50,713 nt of DNA from an uncultured Oscillospiraceae bacterium (lineage in GTDB: Bacteria; Bacillota; Clostridia; Oscillospirales; Oscillospiraceae). Shown here piece after piece: positions 50,489-50,713 of this stretch. The stretch lies in assembly GCA_944387775.1 (NCBI GenBank), contig CALXGE010000005.1, positions 1-50,713 of the forward strand, in the 5' to 3' direction. The notes below the pieces were generated by a model. The model saw only the letters and a program-made list of their open reading frames with translations, had not been told where the DNA came from and did no database searches. Position numbers and translations under genes: made by a program. Position 1 is the first letter of the stretch; every line of letters starts with the position of its first letter.

Positions 50489-50713
50489 TTATTGATACTT
50501 TCGGCCTATCACATATATGGGGATAAACAACCCACCAAACAGAATGGCCATGCAGAGCACCATCAGCACGGCAAACTGTACCTCCTGGTCCGCGATCAGG
50601 CCGCAGATCCAGCGGATGAGGACATAGACCGGGGCGTAGAGGGCCAGCATGGCCGCCGCCCACCAGCGCACCGCCTCCAGGATATGGGGCCAGTTGCTGT
50701 TGTTGAAGTGGAC
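50489..50713 (-). CDS. Membrane protein, C-terminal part only (runs off the window)
   Basis: The frame is open from the right window edge to a TAA at 50489, giving 74 visible residues. They begin VHFNNSNWPHILEAVRWW and form two membrane segments (roughly AAAMLALYAPVYVLIRWICGL and VQFAVLMVLCMAILFGGLFIPI), ending in a short YVIGRKYQ tail. A GTG at 50671 could start a short protein, but the frame continues in protein-like sequence beyond it, so a longer gene is more likely. I do not recognise the family. Confidence 0.6.
   Translation of the reverse strand, partial: VHFNNSNWPHILEAVRWWAAAMLALYAPVYVLIRWICGLIADQEVQFAVLMVLCMAILFGGLFIPIYVIGRKYQ

Overview
The window looks like a piece of chromosome from a GC-rich, endospore-forming member of the Clostridia, most likely the Oscillospiraceae (Flavonifractor/Lawsonibacter/Oscillibacter-like). 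This rests on the spoIIA sporulation operon with a perfect Spo0A box, a dnaG-rpoD operon, HrcA/CIRCE control of clpB, an NfnAB transhydrogenase, strong AGGAGG ribosome sites and SigA-type promoters. I see no prophage, insertion sequence, CRISPR array or island. Most genes are core metabolism or housekeeping, tightly packed in short operons separated by strong, often two-way, intrinsic terminators.

Layout. 1-1816: the 5' part of a tRNA-Gln(CUG) gene (minus), then type III pantothenate kinase coaX and an ECF transporter S component behind a structured leader. 1870-5640: an M16 peptidase pair (YfmF/YfmH type) and lgt. 5639-6703 (minus): an AI-2E/YtvI-type membrane protein. 6774-9809: stand-alone ACT protein, homoserine dehydrogenase and aspartokinase, the last with an internal start for a beta subunit. 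9829-13376 (minus): dnaG, rpoD and a small membrane protein. 13594-15502: a frameshifted secreted alpha/beta hydrolase. 15594-17215: a YhaM-like exoribonuclease and a 4'-phosphopantetheinyl transferase. 17233-18157 (minus): a second, type II pantothenate kinase. 18166-23201: pncB, cardiolipin synthase, cobO, pepT.

23212-24767 (minus): spoIIAA-spoIIAB-sigF, whose promoter is embedded in the terminator of the upstream cobalamin operon. 24699-30042 (minus): cbiA-cbiB-cobD-cobQ under a cobalamin riboswitch with its own terminator. 30105-31419: queH and plsY. 31439-33656 (minus): polyphosphate kinase ppk1. 33723-36952: a GlpA-like / GlpB-like / DUF1667 oxidoreductase operon with a terminator hairpin in its leader. 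36976-38128 (minus): a PRK06851-type ATPase. 38288-42481 (minus): a cytoplasmic ParB-like/BMP fusion protein, a metallophosphoesterase and a two-domain polyphosphate:AMP phosphotransferase. 42598-45399: CIRCE and clpB. 45433-48665: a Crp/Fnr regulator and nfnA-nfnB. 48685-50471: a two-component pair of BceRS type. 50489-50713 (minus): a membrane protein that runs off the window.

Themes. Cofactor supply dominates: coenzyme A (coaX, coaW, possible pantothenate uptake, phosphopantetheinylation), NAD (pncB), cobalamin (five genes) and queuosine (queH). Phospholipid and glycerol-3-phosphate genes (plsY, cls, GlpA-like operon) and polyphosphate genes (ppk1, PAP) sit nearby. I find no clearly new defence or biosynthetic system. 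The most unusual items are the ParB-like/BMP fusion protein, the promoter-inside-terminator arrangement at spoIIA, the leader attenuators or structures before the GlpA-like and ECF genes, and the ATPase whose second half appears to be a P-loop module that has lost its P-loop.
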